NCBI GenBank assembly: GCA_029262455.1
Contig: JAJCZJ010000090.1
Coordinates: forward strand, 1-64,000
Source of the DNA: Deltaproteobacteria bacterium
GTDB lineage: Bacteria; Desulfobacterota; Binatia; HRBIN30; CADEER01
Direction of reading: 5' to 3'
Length of the DNA stretch: 64,000 nucleotides
Numbering within the stretch: position 1 is the first letter of the stretch; each line of letters starts with the position of its first letter. The notes under the pieces were generated by a model. It was not told the origin of the DNA. It was given only the letters and a program-made list of their open reading frames with translations, and ran no database searches. Made by a program: the position numbers and the translations under genes. Positions 34,131 to 43,408 of the stretch are shown here, in pieces.

Positions 34131-35498
34131 ATGGGGATGCGCGGGTATTTGGAGTGGGTGGGATTGGTCGTATTTGCGGGTTCTCTCGCCTTCGGTTCTC
34201 GTGCAGCGGCCGTTCAATTGGAGCCGGGCGACCTGGTTGTCGCGTCCCAATTCAACAATTCCATCGTGCATGTCGATCCGGTCAGCGGGATTCAAACCCT
34301 GATCACTGCAGGTGGCTTTCTCAGCACTCCGAAGTCGGTCGTCGTGGACGCTCAGGGGGCTGTCTTTGTATGTAACTCGAACCACGGAGATATTATTGAA
34401 GTCGATCCGCTCACCGGCGCCCAGAGCGTGTTGAATGCCGGGGGCCTCGGAATGTCTTCGACGGTCGGAATCGCGGTGGATGGATCGGGCAACGTGGTGA
34501 CGACAGACGACAATCAAACGGTCGTGCGGGTGAACCGCCAGACGGGCGTGGAACAGGCGGTTTCCATCGGTGGTGGGCTGTCGAACCTGACGGACGTTGC
34601 TATCGAAGCGAGCGGGCAGCTTTTGGCGGTCAATTTTGCCAACGAGGTGCATCGTGTCGACCCGACGACTGGAGGGCAGACGCTGATCGGGGCCGGATTG
34701 GGTTTGTTCTCGCTCGCGGTCGAGAGCCCGACGAGCGCGTTTGGTGGGGATGTCAACGCGAATACCCTGGTGCGTGTCGATTTGACGACGGGGACCAGCA
34801 CGGTCCTGGTGTCAGATCCGCCTATTGTTGGCGTCGGGGTGGCGTTCGATGAGGCCGCCGGCTTCGTTTACGTGGCGACTACCGAAGACAATGTGTTCCG
34901 CTATGATGTCTCGACTGGAGCGGTAGGGCTTGTGTCGACCGGCGGGATGCTCGGCGGCGTTTTTGATGTCGCGGTCGTTCCGCAGCGCGGCTGTCCTGCT
35001 GTGCCTGCCTCTGCGTGCTCATCGGGAGGCAAGGGGACAATCAGGCTCAAGAAGGGTTCGGACTCGTCGCGTGACTCGATGACCTGGAAGCTCAAGAAGG
35101 GCAGCTTTGGCGTTGCCGATTTCGGTTCGCCAGACGTCGATACAAATACGGCCTTCTGCTTGTACGCCAACGATGTGCTGGTGATGAGCGCGGCAGTAGG
35201 TGCCGCCGGGACCTGTGATGGAAAGCCGTGCTGGAAGCCGCTTGGCTCGCGCGGGTTCAAGTACAAGAATCGCGATGGCAATGCGGCCGGCATCACCAAG
35301 ATCAATCTGAAGGACGGAACCGGGAACGCCTCGATCTTGATCAAGGGCAAGGGTGCGAATCTAGCGCCGCCGCTGCCGCTCACGTTTGGTTCAGGCGTCC
35401 GGGCGCAGCTGATTCGCTTCGACAGCGCTCAGTGTTGGGAGTCGGAATTTCCGACCTTCCTGAAGAGCGATGACGACTCGTTCAAGGCTAAGTTCTGA
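34131..35498 (+). CDS. Secreted beta-propeller-like protein with C-terminal KFKAKF-type module
   Basis: 455 residues from ATG 34131, with GGAGGT seven bases upstream. Signal peptide to about residue 25 (GSLAFGSRAAA). Residues about 28-290 are repeats such as SQFNNSIVHVDPVSGIQTLI, GAVFVCNSNHGDIIEVDPLTGAQSVL and GNVVTTDDNQTVVRVNRQTG, the NHL/propeller pattern. Residues about 300-455 are the module shared with 22259-24067: AFCLY, KPCWKP, FKYKNRDG, GITKINLKDG, IKGKGAN, QCWESEF and a final FKAKF. No catalytic motif is visible. Likely exported; transcribed after the xylanase. Confidence 0.75.
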   Translation: MGMRGYLEWVGLVVFAGSLAFGSRAAAVQLEPGDLVVASQFNNSIVHVDPVSGIQTLITAGGFLSTPKSVVVDAQGAVFVCNSNHGDIIEVDPLTGAQSVLNAGGLGMSSTVGIAVDGSGNVVTTDDNQTVVRVNRQTGVEQAVSIGGGLSNLTDVAIEASGQLLAVNFANEVHRVDPTTGGQTLIGAGLGLFSLAVESPTSAFGGDVNANTLVRVDLTTGTSTVLVSDPPIVGVGVAFDEAAGFVYVATTEDNVFRYDVSTGAVGLVSTGGMLGGVFDVAVVPQRGCPAVPASACSSGGKGTIRLKKGSDSSRDSMTWKLKKGSFGVADFGSPDVDTNTAFCLYANDVLVMSAAVGAAGTCDGKPCWKPLGSRGFKYKNRDGNAAGITKINLKDGTGNASILIKGKGANLAPPLPLTFGSGVRAQLIRFDSAQCWESEFPTFLKSDDDSFKAKF

Positions 35499-35621
35499 GG
35501 CGGGCGTTAACGCTGCAGTGGTCGGGAGAGATCTCGTTCGCCAGCTGCTGACTGCGCTCCGCGATATGCCGGTTCGACTAGCAGCGGGGTCGAAGTGACT
35601 TTTGTCCGATTTGGATCGAAC

Positions 35622-35650
35622 CAAGGATCAGAACCGCTCTGATTCTTGGC
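35622..35650. terminator. Hairpin between convergent genes
   Basis: CCAAGGATCAGA (35622-35633) and TCTGATTCTTGG (35639-35650) are complementary apart from one G-T pair, with a 5-nt loop. It lies between the plus-strand propeller gene (ends 35498) and the minus-strand giant gene (ends 35662). A bidirectional terminator is likely, but no T-tract follows on either strand. Confidence 0.55.
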
Positions 35651-35661
35651 TCGAGATTACA

Positions 35662-38600
35662 TCACGGGCCTTGTCGTCCCCAAGGGTTCTGGCCAGGGTT
35701 CTGGCCGCGGAGCCTCACTAAGGCCACGAAGGCGAGCCCAGCCAGGGCCAGGGCCATGGCGAAGTGGGAGAGCGCCGGGGCGGGCGAGATCGCAAGCTCG
35801 GCGTCGGTGAAGCACTGCCCGAGCAGCGGCCCGATAGGTCCGGGGCGACCGCATGCCGACTGACATGAGATGGGACTACCGTCGGGGTTGGATGATGCGA
35901 TGTTGACGCCGACGAGAAACGCGTCGGAACGATCGAAGGTCTCGTCGAAGCGGATCCTCGGGGTCGAGCTGCTCGGGTCGTCAAACTCGATCCCCGGCAC
36001 AGTCGCGATCCACTGAAAGCTCAGGGGGTTGGCCGTGCCGGCTACCCGCGCGCGGACGTCGATCTCGGTGACTGGGCCATCTTCATTGATGATTTCGATG
36101 ACTTCGATGCCGCAGGCTAGCCGGCTCGCAGTCGCCAGTCCGATATTGGTCGAGAAGGTTTGGCATACGCTTCCCCCATCGTCGTCAGTGACGCACACCT
36201 CGCCGATGTAAGAGCCCTCTCGTTCGTACGCGTGCTCGCCCTCGGCGAACCCGAGGGCTCCGCCGGTGGCGCCCGGCGGGCCGAATACGTTCTCTGTAAC
36301 GACGAGGCTTTCCGAACTCCCGTCCCCCCAGCGAACCGTCGCGGTATGTGTGTCGGCAGACCCTGCGTCCGCAAAGGTGACTACGAGAGCGAGCGGAGCC
36401 GTCGAGTCACCCACCGTGGGGAAAGAGATCGATTCGATGGTTGGCGCAGCGTTACTGACCGTCACGTCGAAATTGCCGCTTACCATCCCGCCGGCCAGGG
36501 ACGTTGCTGAAACCGAAACAGTGTAGGTGCCGTTGTCGGCGAAGACGTGCTGTGCAGAGACGGTTGTTGGGGCACCGGTTGCGCTCAGCGAAGCCGTTGA
36601 GTTGAGCGAACCCTGTTCACTGGTCCCGTCCCCCCAATCGACATTCACCGCGCCATCGGTCGAGGCGGCAGCTGTCACGGTCGCCAGGACGCCTCCTACA
36701 CTTTCGCCCTCGGCAGCCGATTGTCCGTTGGTTGGAAGGATCTCCGGGTTGCCAATGTTGAGAACGACTCGTGCCTGCGCGCTGTTGCCGGCCTTGTCCA
36801 GGGCAGTGCCCTCTTCGGTGATTCCGAAGCCGGCAGCCGGTAGAATCGATACGCCAGGGCAGAGATCGATTCCGGAGAGTGAGTCGTTGCAGACGAAAGC
36901 TACCGATACCGGTGGTTCGGTCACTCCATTGCCGCCGGCCGGTGGGGAAGCGGTGGCGCTGACTGTCGGCGGTGTCGCGTCGATGCTCGTTGTGGTCGCG
37001 GTACTGGCCTGATTGCCCGCCAGATCGGTTGTTGTCCCGTTGGTCACCTGGCCGGCGCCCTCGGTGTTCCGCACCACTGTGGCCGGGCAGCTTTGGACTC
37101 CCGAGAGGGCGTCGTCGCAGACAAACGAGATGTCGACGGCAGTGTTGTTCCACCCGGCCGCATTGGGCGCTGGCATCGAGGCGCTCGCGATGGAGGGTGG
37201 CGTCTTGTCGATATTGATATTGGCGACAGTCGCCGTAGCCTCGAGTCCGGCCTGATTGCGTGCGGTGCCGGTACGCGACTGCCCGGCCCCTTCTGCCGAG
37301 AGAACTTGTTGAGGTGAGCAGCTGGCGATGCCCGAAACGGCATCGCCGCAAGCGAACGAGACTGTGACGTCGCTGTTGTTCCAGCCGTTTGCATTGGCGG
37401 CGGTCCGGGTTCCGATGATCGTTGGTGGAGTCTTGTCGATCTTGGCGCTGGCGGTCGTCGTCGCCTGGTTGCCGGCCTCGTCCGTGGCGACTCCAATGAC
37501 GGCTGTGCTGATTCCTTCCTGGCTGATCACGGTAGGCCCGGTGCACCCGGTGATGCCCGAGAGACTGTCGGTGCAGCTGAACGAGATCGACACGTCCGAT
37601 GTGTGCCAGCCGTTGTCGCCTAGAGTGCCGGTCTTTGTGGCGGCGATCGTCGGCGCGGCGGTGTCTCGTTTGATCGTCACACTCTCGGTCGTTGTAAGCA
37701 TCTGCATGTTCGCGGCAGTGTGTGTCGCAGTGCACGTGAAGGTGACCCCCGCAGTGTCGGAGGTGACCGTACTCTGTGTGCACCCGACAGTTGAGGTGAT
37801 CGGAGAATCTGGGTCGAACACGTCCCAATCGACGATTACGTCGGATACGTACCAGCCGGCTTCGCCGAGTGTTCCTGTAATGATCGGTGTTACGGAAGGC
37901 GGAGTCAGGTCTTGGCCGCAGACGCCCTGGGGCGCGACCGACGTATCGTGTACGTCGACTGCGGTGTTGTTCCCAAGTATTGGGTCGATGGCGTTTCCGT
38001 CGACCATCGCTGTATTGGTGAGCTCGACGGACACGAATGGGTCGGTGTTGAGGACGCAGCCGACGCGGGCGAGAATCTCGACCCCGGCCGACTCGCCGCT
38101 GCCGAGTGTTCCGAGTCCGCAGGTGACGGTGCCCGGAGGACGGTGCTCGCAGATCTTGAATTCGAACACGCCACCGAGGTCGCCGAGGGAACCGCCGGGT
38201 CCAAAGTCGTCGAACAGCGGAGCTCCGGCGTAGACGACCTCACCGGCGACGTCCACCCCGGCTCCGAGGAAGTCGGAGAGAGTCCCGACCGACGGAGTCA
38301 GTGCGCTCTCCTGCCGCCAGATCCCGTCTTCCCGGAGAAAGAGAAAGGCGGCGCCGGGGACATCTTCGTGCAGCACCTTGGGTGACTGCGCCAGCGGTAT
38401 GCTGGCGTCGAACAAGTAGCCGCCGACGACGAGCGAGTCGCCATTCAGCTCGATGTCTTGCGTCGCTAGTTCGCCGAGGCCGATCAATGCGAAGATTCCA
38501 CCCTGTGGCACCAGGAAGGCAGCCTGTGCCCAAGTTCCTGCGGTGCGTTCGAAGATCGCTACCGAGCCCGGCGCCTCGCCCAAATCGAACCCGACTTCAC

Positions 38601-41600
38601 CCGACGCGATTGCCAGGCGATCGCCGTCGAGCGAAACTCCTACCTGCGCGAAGGACAGCGATGGCAAGAGGGTGCCTGTGGGGAGCGTCACGTCGGCTGC
38701 GGTTAGTGTTGCCTGTTCAAGCCAGCCGCCGCCGTTGCGGACAAAGATGGTAACCTTGCCGGCCACACCGTTGCCGATGAAACCACCACTGGTGACGGCG
38801 ATGGTGTCGCCGCTGATGGCGACGAATTGTCCGAACTTTTGATCTGATGTCGATGGTGTTTCCGTCAGTACCGACGCTTCGTCCCAGGTGTCGTCGAGTG
38901 GATCGTTGGGTGTGGTCGCGTCGTCGCGCTCCACGACCAGAACAACTCCGGCATTGCTGTTTTCATCGCGCCCTGAGAGGACGACAGTGTCGTCAGCCAT
39001 ATCGATCTTGCGGTGCGCCACCTGTAGGGCTGACGAGGTGATATTGACGGTCAGTGCGGTCCAAGCGCCGCCGTCGCGGGTGAACACATGAAGCGGCGTG
39101 CTTTCAGCGGTAACCGCCAGGGTTTGTTCATCGGAGCTCAACGCTACGCCACCACCGAATTTGTCGAAGCCGCCGGGGACGAGATGCTTTTCCTGAATCC
39201 AGTCTTCGCCCGAGCGAGCGAAGACGTAGGCGGACTCTTCGTCGATCCCCGCCGTGCCGACGGCCATGGTGTCTCCGACGACGTCGAGACCTATGCCGTA
39301 CCGCACTTCCCCCAGCATGGGGTTGGCCGGTGGAATCTTGAGTTCGCTGTTGCCGTTTCCGCCTCGCTTGGCGGAGAGCAATTCCACAGCCAAGCCGCCG
39401 AGATGACGAGGTAGCGTGTCGACCAGCTCGACCATGTCGACCGAGTCGGGTCCTTTGTTGGTGATCGTATAGGTGTAGCGGATGTTCGTTCCGGCCCCTA
39501 CGGGGCCTGGGGGAGTCGGGTCGACGACGCTGACCACTTCGAGATCCGCCTCTGGCACGACGAGATTGTCTTTCCGGGCGCATGTCTCGGCGCCGTCGTC
39601 GTCTTCTACGCACACCTGTACGGGGTAGGTTCCCCTGGTGTCGTAGTTGTGAGTCAGGGAATCGGAGACGACTCCCAGTGCTCCGCTGGTGAGTCCGGGA
39701 GGCCCGGACGGCATCTCGATTACCGTCGCGGGGTCCGACATAGAATCTCCCCAGTCGATTCGCGCGGTGTGCGTGTCCAGGGTGCCTTGATCGGCGAACG
39801 GCGCGACGAATCGGCATGTTACGTCGAGACTCTCGCCGAGATTGATGACGTCGAACGTGGTTTCGAAATTGCTGACTGTGATGGTCGGCGCTACATTTGA
39901 GATCGTCGTTTGGAGACTGCCGCAATCCTGGGCTCCGTCATCGTCTTCGACGCAGAAGTCGACGGTGTATACGCCGTTGTCGGCGTAGGTGTGCTGGTCG
40001 GTGATCTCTGTCGAGGCAGCGGGGAAAGACGTCAGCTGTGGGGGCGAGCCGTCACCCCAGTCGAAGGTGGCGGCGAAGGTGTCGAGGAATCCCGGGTCGA
40101 GCAGGTCGATGCTCACGCCGACGAGGTCGCCTTCGTTGTTCACCGGTGAGGGGAAAGACGACAATATCGGCCCTACATTGAGGATCGTGACCTCGACGGA
40201 TGTGGGTACCGGGTCGCGAAAACCGTCGCTGGCAAACACGGTTGTCGTGTAGGTTCCGTTGTCGCCGTAGCGGTGGTCGACGGTTTCTCCCGTCGTCGGC
40301 CCGATGCCGGTGCCGCTGTCGCCGAAATCATACGCGTATGTCAGAAAGTCGCCGTCGGGGTCGGTGGACATGGCGGCGCTGAACGCAGCGATGGATCCCT
40401 CGTCTACCGGAACGGTCGGTCCTTCCAGGACTGGGATCGGGAAGAAGTTCGGGTTGAGGTTCAGCGGTGCACGGGTTGTTTGGGCGAACCCCTGCATCAG
40501 CCAGGGGGGACGCTGGCGATCGAGCAAACTCGAGTCGCGGAACACCTTGGTCGGGACGGTAAGGCTGAAGAGTGGGCCGAGGCCGAAATTGACTGATGGC
40601 GAGCTCAAGCAAGAGTCACAACAACAACCCCATGGCGAGCATATTCGAGGTGAACACACCAAGTTGATGCCACCCAGGCCGAATTGCGCTTGCATGATGC
40701 GCTCTTCGATTGTCTGATCGATCGTGAGCTCGGTGTTGTTCTCGAACGAATTGTTCATGGTGAAGGTCGGCACCATGTCGATCACTGCTTCGGGGGCGAT
40801 GATGTCGACGACTTCGCCTACGGCGAAGGTCACGCTGGTACCGAGGCCGTGCACCGGTTCGCCCAAGCCGCTCTTGATGTAGGAGATCAGAGTCGGGAAG
40901 TTCAGGGTGATCAAGATATTGGGATTGAATCTCAGCACGTGCGACAGCGTGAATCGATGATCGAGATCGACGTCGAGAGCGTCCGCAGACACTTGGCCGG
41001 CGCGGAAGTTTTTCGCGACACCGAACCTTGGTGCACCTGGGATTTTCGAAACCCAATTGTCGAGATCGAGACTGATGAACATGAACTGGTCAGCGCCGGT
41101 CGCCAGCAGACTCTGGCCAGGGCCGACCGAGGTAGCGGTCGCGAACGAAGGGGCGCCGAAACAGCCGCTCACGCCGGTCTTCTGTGCCAGTCCGCTGGTC
41201 GGAGGAATTGCGATCTGATCGGCGTCGCAGTTGCCCGGACCATTGTTTTCGATCAACAGGCTCGCCGGGCCGACACTAGCCCCAGAGATTGAAGCCATCG
41301 GAATCCGGGCAACCGGGAGCTCGGGTGGCCGAAAGTTGAGATTCAGGAGTGGGAAAGACGAGCAGCTAAAGACACAGGCTTCGGCGCCGACGTTGGCGGC
41401 CATTCCGAATTGCGCAGACAAGGTGAGAGATCCCGTCGTCGGTGCGCTGGTTGTGATGTTGGCGCCCGGAAGAAGAACGTGGCTGGCTGAGATGCGGACC
41501 AAGTCCCCTGGGCGAAAGTTGTCTGGGTCCGGATGAAAGATCGAAACTCGCGTCGGGTAGGTCACACCCACTGCACCGGTGCCGAAGTCCCTCGTGCCGA

Positions 41601-41871
41601 ACGATGTGCGAATCGTTCCGTTGGTCGATGCGGAGATACTGCCGCCGAAGTCGCCGAAGCCGCCGACGTGACGCTTGCTTCCGGCCGACCCGCCCTCGTT
41701 CCAACCTTGATTCAGTATGTTCACCTTCGCCGGCCCGGGGCGCTCGGCTCCGGGTCCCCAGAGGCTCTGGCCACTGGTTGCGAACGTGATGTCGTTATTG
41801 GTCTGGAATGCAGACGCCGACGTGACGAGAAGGCAAAAGCAGGCGAGAGCACCGGCTGCGCCGATCTTCAT
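35662..41871 (-). CDS. Giant secreted PKD/Ig-like surface protein with C-terminal anchor
   Basis: 2069 residues from ATG 41871 (TTG at 41877 also in frame). Signal peptide 1-22. Residues about 25-480 are unique and Cys-poor. Three PKD domains follow (about 485-775; YDFGDSGTG, FDWGDGSPP, IDWGDSMSD), then a DUF11-type domain (about 775-840; AGTNIRYTYTITNKGPDSV), and a beta-propeller/FG-GAP-like region (about 860-1230). Five Ig-like repeats with SGI-x2-C, EGAGQ and DKTPP occupy about 1320-1705, then two more PKD-type domains. The end is a hydrophobic helix APALSHFAMALALAGLAFVALV followed by RLRGQ (about 2033-2059), like IPTL/PEP-type C-terminal sorting signals. Probable cell-surface or biofilm protein; no enzymatic motif. 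Confidence 0.82.
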   Translation of the reverse strand: MKIGAAGALACFCLLVTSASAFQTNNDITFATSGQSLWGPGAERPGPAKVNILNQGWNEGGSAGSKRHVGGFGDFGGSISASTNGTIRTSFGTRDFGTGAVGVTYPTRVSIFHPDPDNFRPGDLVRISASHVLLPGANITTSAPTTGSLTLSAQFGMAANVGAEACVFSCSSFPLLNLNFRPPELPVARIPMASISGASVGPASLLIENNGPGNCDADQIAIPPTSGLAQKTGVSGCFGAPSFATATSVGPGQSLLATGADQFMFISLDLDNWVSKIPGAPRFGVAKNFRAGQVSADALDVDLDHRFTLSHVLRFNPNILITLNFPTLISYIKSGLGEPVHGLGTSVTFAVGEVVDIIAPEAVIDMVPTFTMNNSFENNTELTIDQTIEERIMQAQFGLGGINLVCSPRICSPWGCCCDSCLSSPSVNFGLGPLFSLTVPTKVFRDSSLLDRQRPPWLMQGFAQTTRAPLNLNPNFFPIPVLEGPTVPVDEGSIAAFSAAMSTDPDGDFLTYAYDFGDSGTGIGPTTGETVDHRYGDNGTYTTTVFASDGFRDPVPTSVEVTILNVGPILSSFPSPVNNEGDLVGVSIDLLDPGFLDTFAATFDWGDGSPPQLTSFPAASTEITDQHTYADNGVYTVDFCVEDDDGAQDCGSLQTTISNVAPTITVSNFETTFDVINLGESLDVTCRFVAPFADQGTLDTHTARIDWGDSMSDPATVIEMPSGPPGLTSGALGVVSDSLTHNYDTRGTYPVQVCVEDDDGAETCARKDNLVVPEADLEVVSVVDPTPPGPVGAGTNIRYTYTITNKGPDSVDMVELVDTLPRHLGGLAVELLSAKRGGNGNSELKIPPANPMLGEVRYGIGLDVVGDTMAVGTAGIDEESAYVFARSGEDWIQEKHLVPGGFDKFGGGVALSSDEQTLAVTAESTPLHVFTRDGGAWTALTVNITSSALQVAHRKIDMADDTVVLSGRDENSNAGVVLVVERDDATTPNDPLDDTWDEASVLTETPSTSDQKFGQFVAISGDTIAVTSGGFIGNGVAGKVTIFVRNGGGWLEQATLTAADVTLPTGTLLPSLSFAQVGVSLDGDRLAIASGEVGFDLGEAPGSVAIFERTAGTWAQAAFLVPQGGIFALIGLGELATQDIELNGDSLVVGGYLFDASIPLAQSPKVLHEDVPGAAFLFLREDGIWRQESALTPSVGTLSDFLGAGVDVAGEVVYAGAPLFDDFGPGGSLGDLGGVFEFKICEHRPPGTVTCGLGTLGSGESAGVEILARVGCVLNTDPFVSVELTNTAMVDGNAIDPILGNNTAVDVHDTSVAPQGVCGQDLTPPSVTPIITGTLGEAGWYVSDVIVDWDVFDPDSPITSTVGCTQSTVTSDTAGVTFTCTATHTAANMQMLTTTESVTIKRDTAAPTIAATKTGTLGDNGWHTSDVSISFSCTDSLSGITGCTGPTVISQEGISTAVIGVATDEAGNQATTTASAKIDKTPPTIIGTRTAANANGWNNSDVTVSFACGDAVSGIASCSPQQVLSAEGAGQSRTGTARNQAGLEATATVANINIDKTPPSIASASMPAPNAAGWNNTAVDISFVCDDALSGVQSCPATVVRNTEGAGQVTNGTTTDLAGNQASTATTTSIDATPPTVSATASPPAGGNGVTEPPVSVAFVCNDSLSGIDLCPGVSILPAAGFGITEEGTALDKAGNSAQARVVLNIGNPEILPTNGQSAAEGESVGGVLATVTAAASTDGAVNVDWGDGTSEQGSLNSTASLSATGAPTTVSAQHVFADNGTYTVSVSATSLAGGMVSGNFDVTVSNAAPTIESISFPTVGDSTAPLALVVTFADAGSADTHTATVRWGDGSSESLVVTENVFGPPGATGGALGFAEGEHAYEREGSYIGEVCVTDDDGGSVCQTFSTNIGLATASRLACGIEVIEIINEDGPVTEIDVRARVAGTANPLSFQWIATVPGIEFDDPSSSTPRIRFDETFDRSDAFLVGVNIASSNPDGSPISCQSACGRPGPIGPLLGQCFTDAELAISPAPALSHFAMALALAGLAFVALVRLRGQNPGQNPWGRQGP

Positions 41872-41938
41872 TGCCAAACCTACTAGTCAAATTGCTGCAT
41901 TGACTCAATAGACTGCTATACAAGTGACAAGCGAAGGC

Positions 41939-41946
41939 CAAAAAAG
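41939..41946. repeat. 8-bp target-site duplication, left
   Basis: CAAAAAAG directly before the left inverted repeat of the IS1595-family element. The identical 8 bases occur at 44497-44504 after its right end. Eight bases is the duplication length expected for this family. Confidence 0.85.
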
Positions 41947-41994
41947 GGTAAATATATATTTGACTAACCACGGCGTCCGGTGTAGCCAACCCGG

Positions 41995-43218
41995 ATGTGG
42001 ACGGAAGCCCCTTTCTGGCGATACCTCAAGGGATTCGCGACGGCCTTGGGGGCTTTGATGACTGCTATCGGCAGCATCACGCTCAAGCAGAATATCCAGG
42101 ACTGGGGCGACTTCCTGGGTAGCTTCAGTCTGCCAACGGAATACCCGGTCCAGTTCACGCTCATCGGGGTCGGGGTCGTGCTCATGCTCCCCACGATTAT
42201 TCCGTGGATCGTACGTCTCAAACAGCGACTATGGGGGGGGACATCCGGTAATGACGCCCTGGAGTATGTGATCCAGCCCACCCACGGGCTTCGAACCCTA
42301 GATCATCAGCCGGGGTCACCGACGTTGCATGAATCGAAGGTGATCTTGATCTTGAGCAATGATTCGTCCCAAGGGGACCAAGCCACACGTTGCCCCAACA
42401 TCTCCGTGAACATCACCTATTGCGATGAAGATGGTAGTGAGGTCGGCGGACCAGTCCGGGGGGCGTGGCTTCGCTCAACCTTCGAGGGGAATGAATATCT
42501 CGCCGATGAAAATATTGACCTCGCCCCAGGCCAGCATGAATCACTACTCTTGGCCGTTGTCTCCCGTGTCAACGAAATCACCTGGATCAACAGGGAGAGT
42601 ATCCGGTTCCGAAACTGGGAAAATCCGGCGCACGTTATGGAAGACACGTCCGGCAAGGTGTTTTTGGATTTCGAAGGCGACAACGTCCGCTTCCGTGTCC
42701 CGATCATCGTAGCCCAGGACCAAAATCATGAGTGGCCATGGCTCCGCGCCGAGGTGTTTGAGGTCGAGAGTTTGCAGCGACGGTCGGCCCTGCTCAAGCG
42801 CCTTATGAATTGGGGCGCTTGGCGAAACCCCGGCGAACTTGCGAATGATCTAGAAAGACTTACCGAGAAGATTGGTGAAACCCTCTTAGCTCTCTACGCT
42901 AGCGAGAGGGGCACCGTGGCACGAGGAGACGCCCTGAAGCGGGCGGAAGTCGTCAGAGCGAGCTTTAGGGAGCGTCTCAACGGGTCACAATCGCAATTAG
43001 AGGAAGATGCCTGCGAAATCGCAAACAGCTTCCTCATCACGTTGAACGGCGTGATTTCGAACTTTAGGGCTGCGAACAACAAGGCGGATAGCTTTGAGGC
43101 ACGGCAGTACGAAGCCGAAGCGAGGCGGCTAGGTTCCGTTCTGGGAGACCACCAAGGCGATACCGGAAAGCTCCGAGAATTTATTAACGCTCTTCGTCGC
43201 TCAAGGGGAAGGCGATGA
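41995..43218 (+). CDS. Passenger protein of the IS element, predicted membrane protein of unknown function
   Basis: 407 residues starting MWTEAPFWRYLKGFATALG, 26 bp inside the left inverted repeat. Two hydrophobic segments lie at about 13-30 and 54-72 (FTLIGVGVVLMLPTIIPWI), then a soluble part with a beta-rich stretch (SVNITYCDEDGSEVGGPVRGAWLR, about 130-190) and a C-terminal helical region rich in charge (about 285-405; coiled-coil-like LTEKIGETLLALYASERG). I do not recognise the family. It is not needed for transposition as far as known from simple IS1595 elements, so it is a cargo gene, possibly a host-interaction or defence protein. Confidence 0.75.
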   Translation: MWTEAPFWRYLKGFATALGALMTAIGSITLKQNIQDWGDFLGSFSLPTEYPVQFTLIGVGVVLMLPTIIPWIVRLKQRLWGGTSGNDALEYVIQPTHGLRTLDHQPGSPTLHESKVILILSNDSSQGDQATRCPNISVNITYCDEDGSEVGGPVRGAWLRSTFEGNEYLADENIDLAPGQHESLLLAVVSRVNEITWINRESIRFRNWENPAHVMEDTSGKVFLDFEGDNVRFRVPIIVAQDQNHEWPWLRAEVFEVESLQRRSALLKRLMNWGAWRNPGELANDLERLTEKIGETLLALYASERGTVARGDALKRAEVVRASFRERLNGSQSQLEEDACEIANSFLITLNGVISNFRAANNKADSFEARQYEAEARRLGSVLGDHQGDTGKLREFINALRRSRGRR

Positions 43219-43225
43219 CTGCGCC

Positions 43226-43408
43226 CTACGCCCGAGAACGGCGACTTGTGCCTCCCGGCTTCCCCTTCCGCTCGTCAGTTTCGATGCGCTCGTCTAGTTC
43301 CTTTTTCGGAACCGACAAGAGCTTGCGCATGAGATTATCGAATCGCCTATACTGCGTAGTCCCGCCTGGGTCGATCGACCCAGGCGGGATCGCCTTCTCT
43401 TTGCTCAT
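43226..43408 (-). CDS. Small transposon-encoded protein overlapping the transposase
   Basis: 60 residues (MSKEKAIPPGSIDPGGTTQ). Its ATG overlaps the transposase stop by 4 bp (ATGA at 43405-43408), so it is translationally coupled. The middle has FDNLMRKLLSVPKKELDERI, a short amphipathic helix pattern common in small proteins next to such transposases. Likely a transposition accessory factor, but no activity is shown by the sequence. Confidence 0.75.
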   Translation of the reverse strand: MSKEKAIPPGSIDPGGTTQYRRFDNLMRKLLSVPKKELDERIETDERKGKPGGTSRRSRA

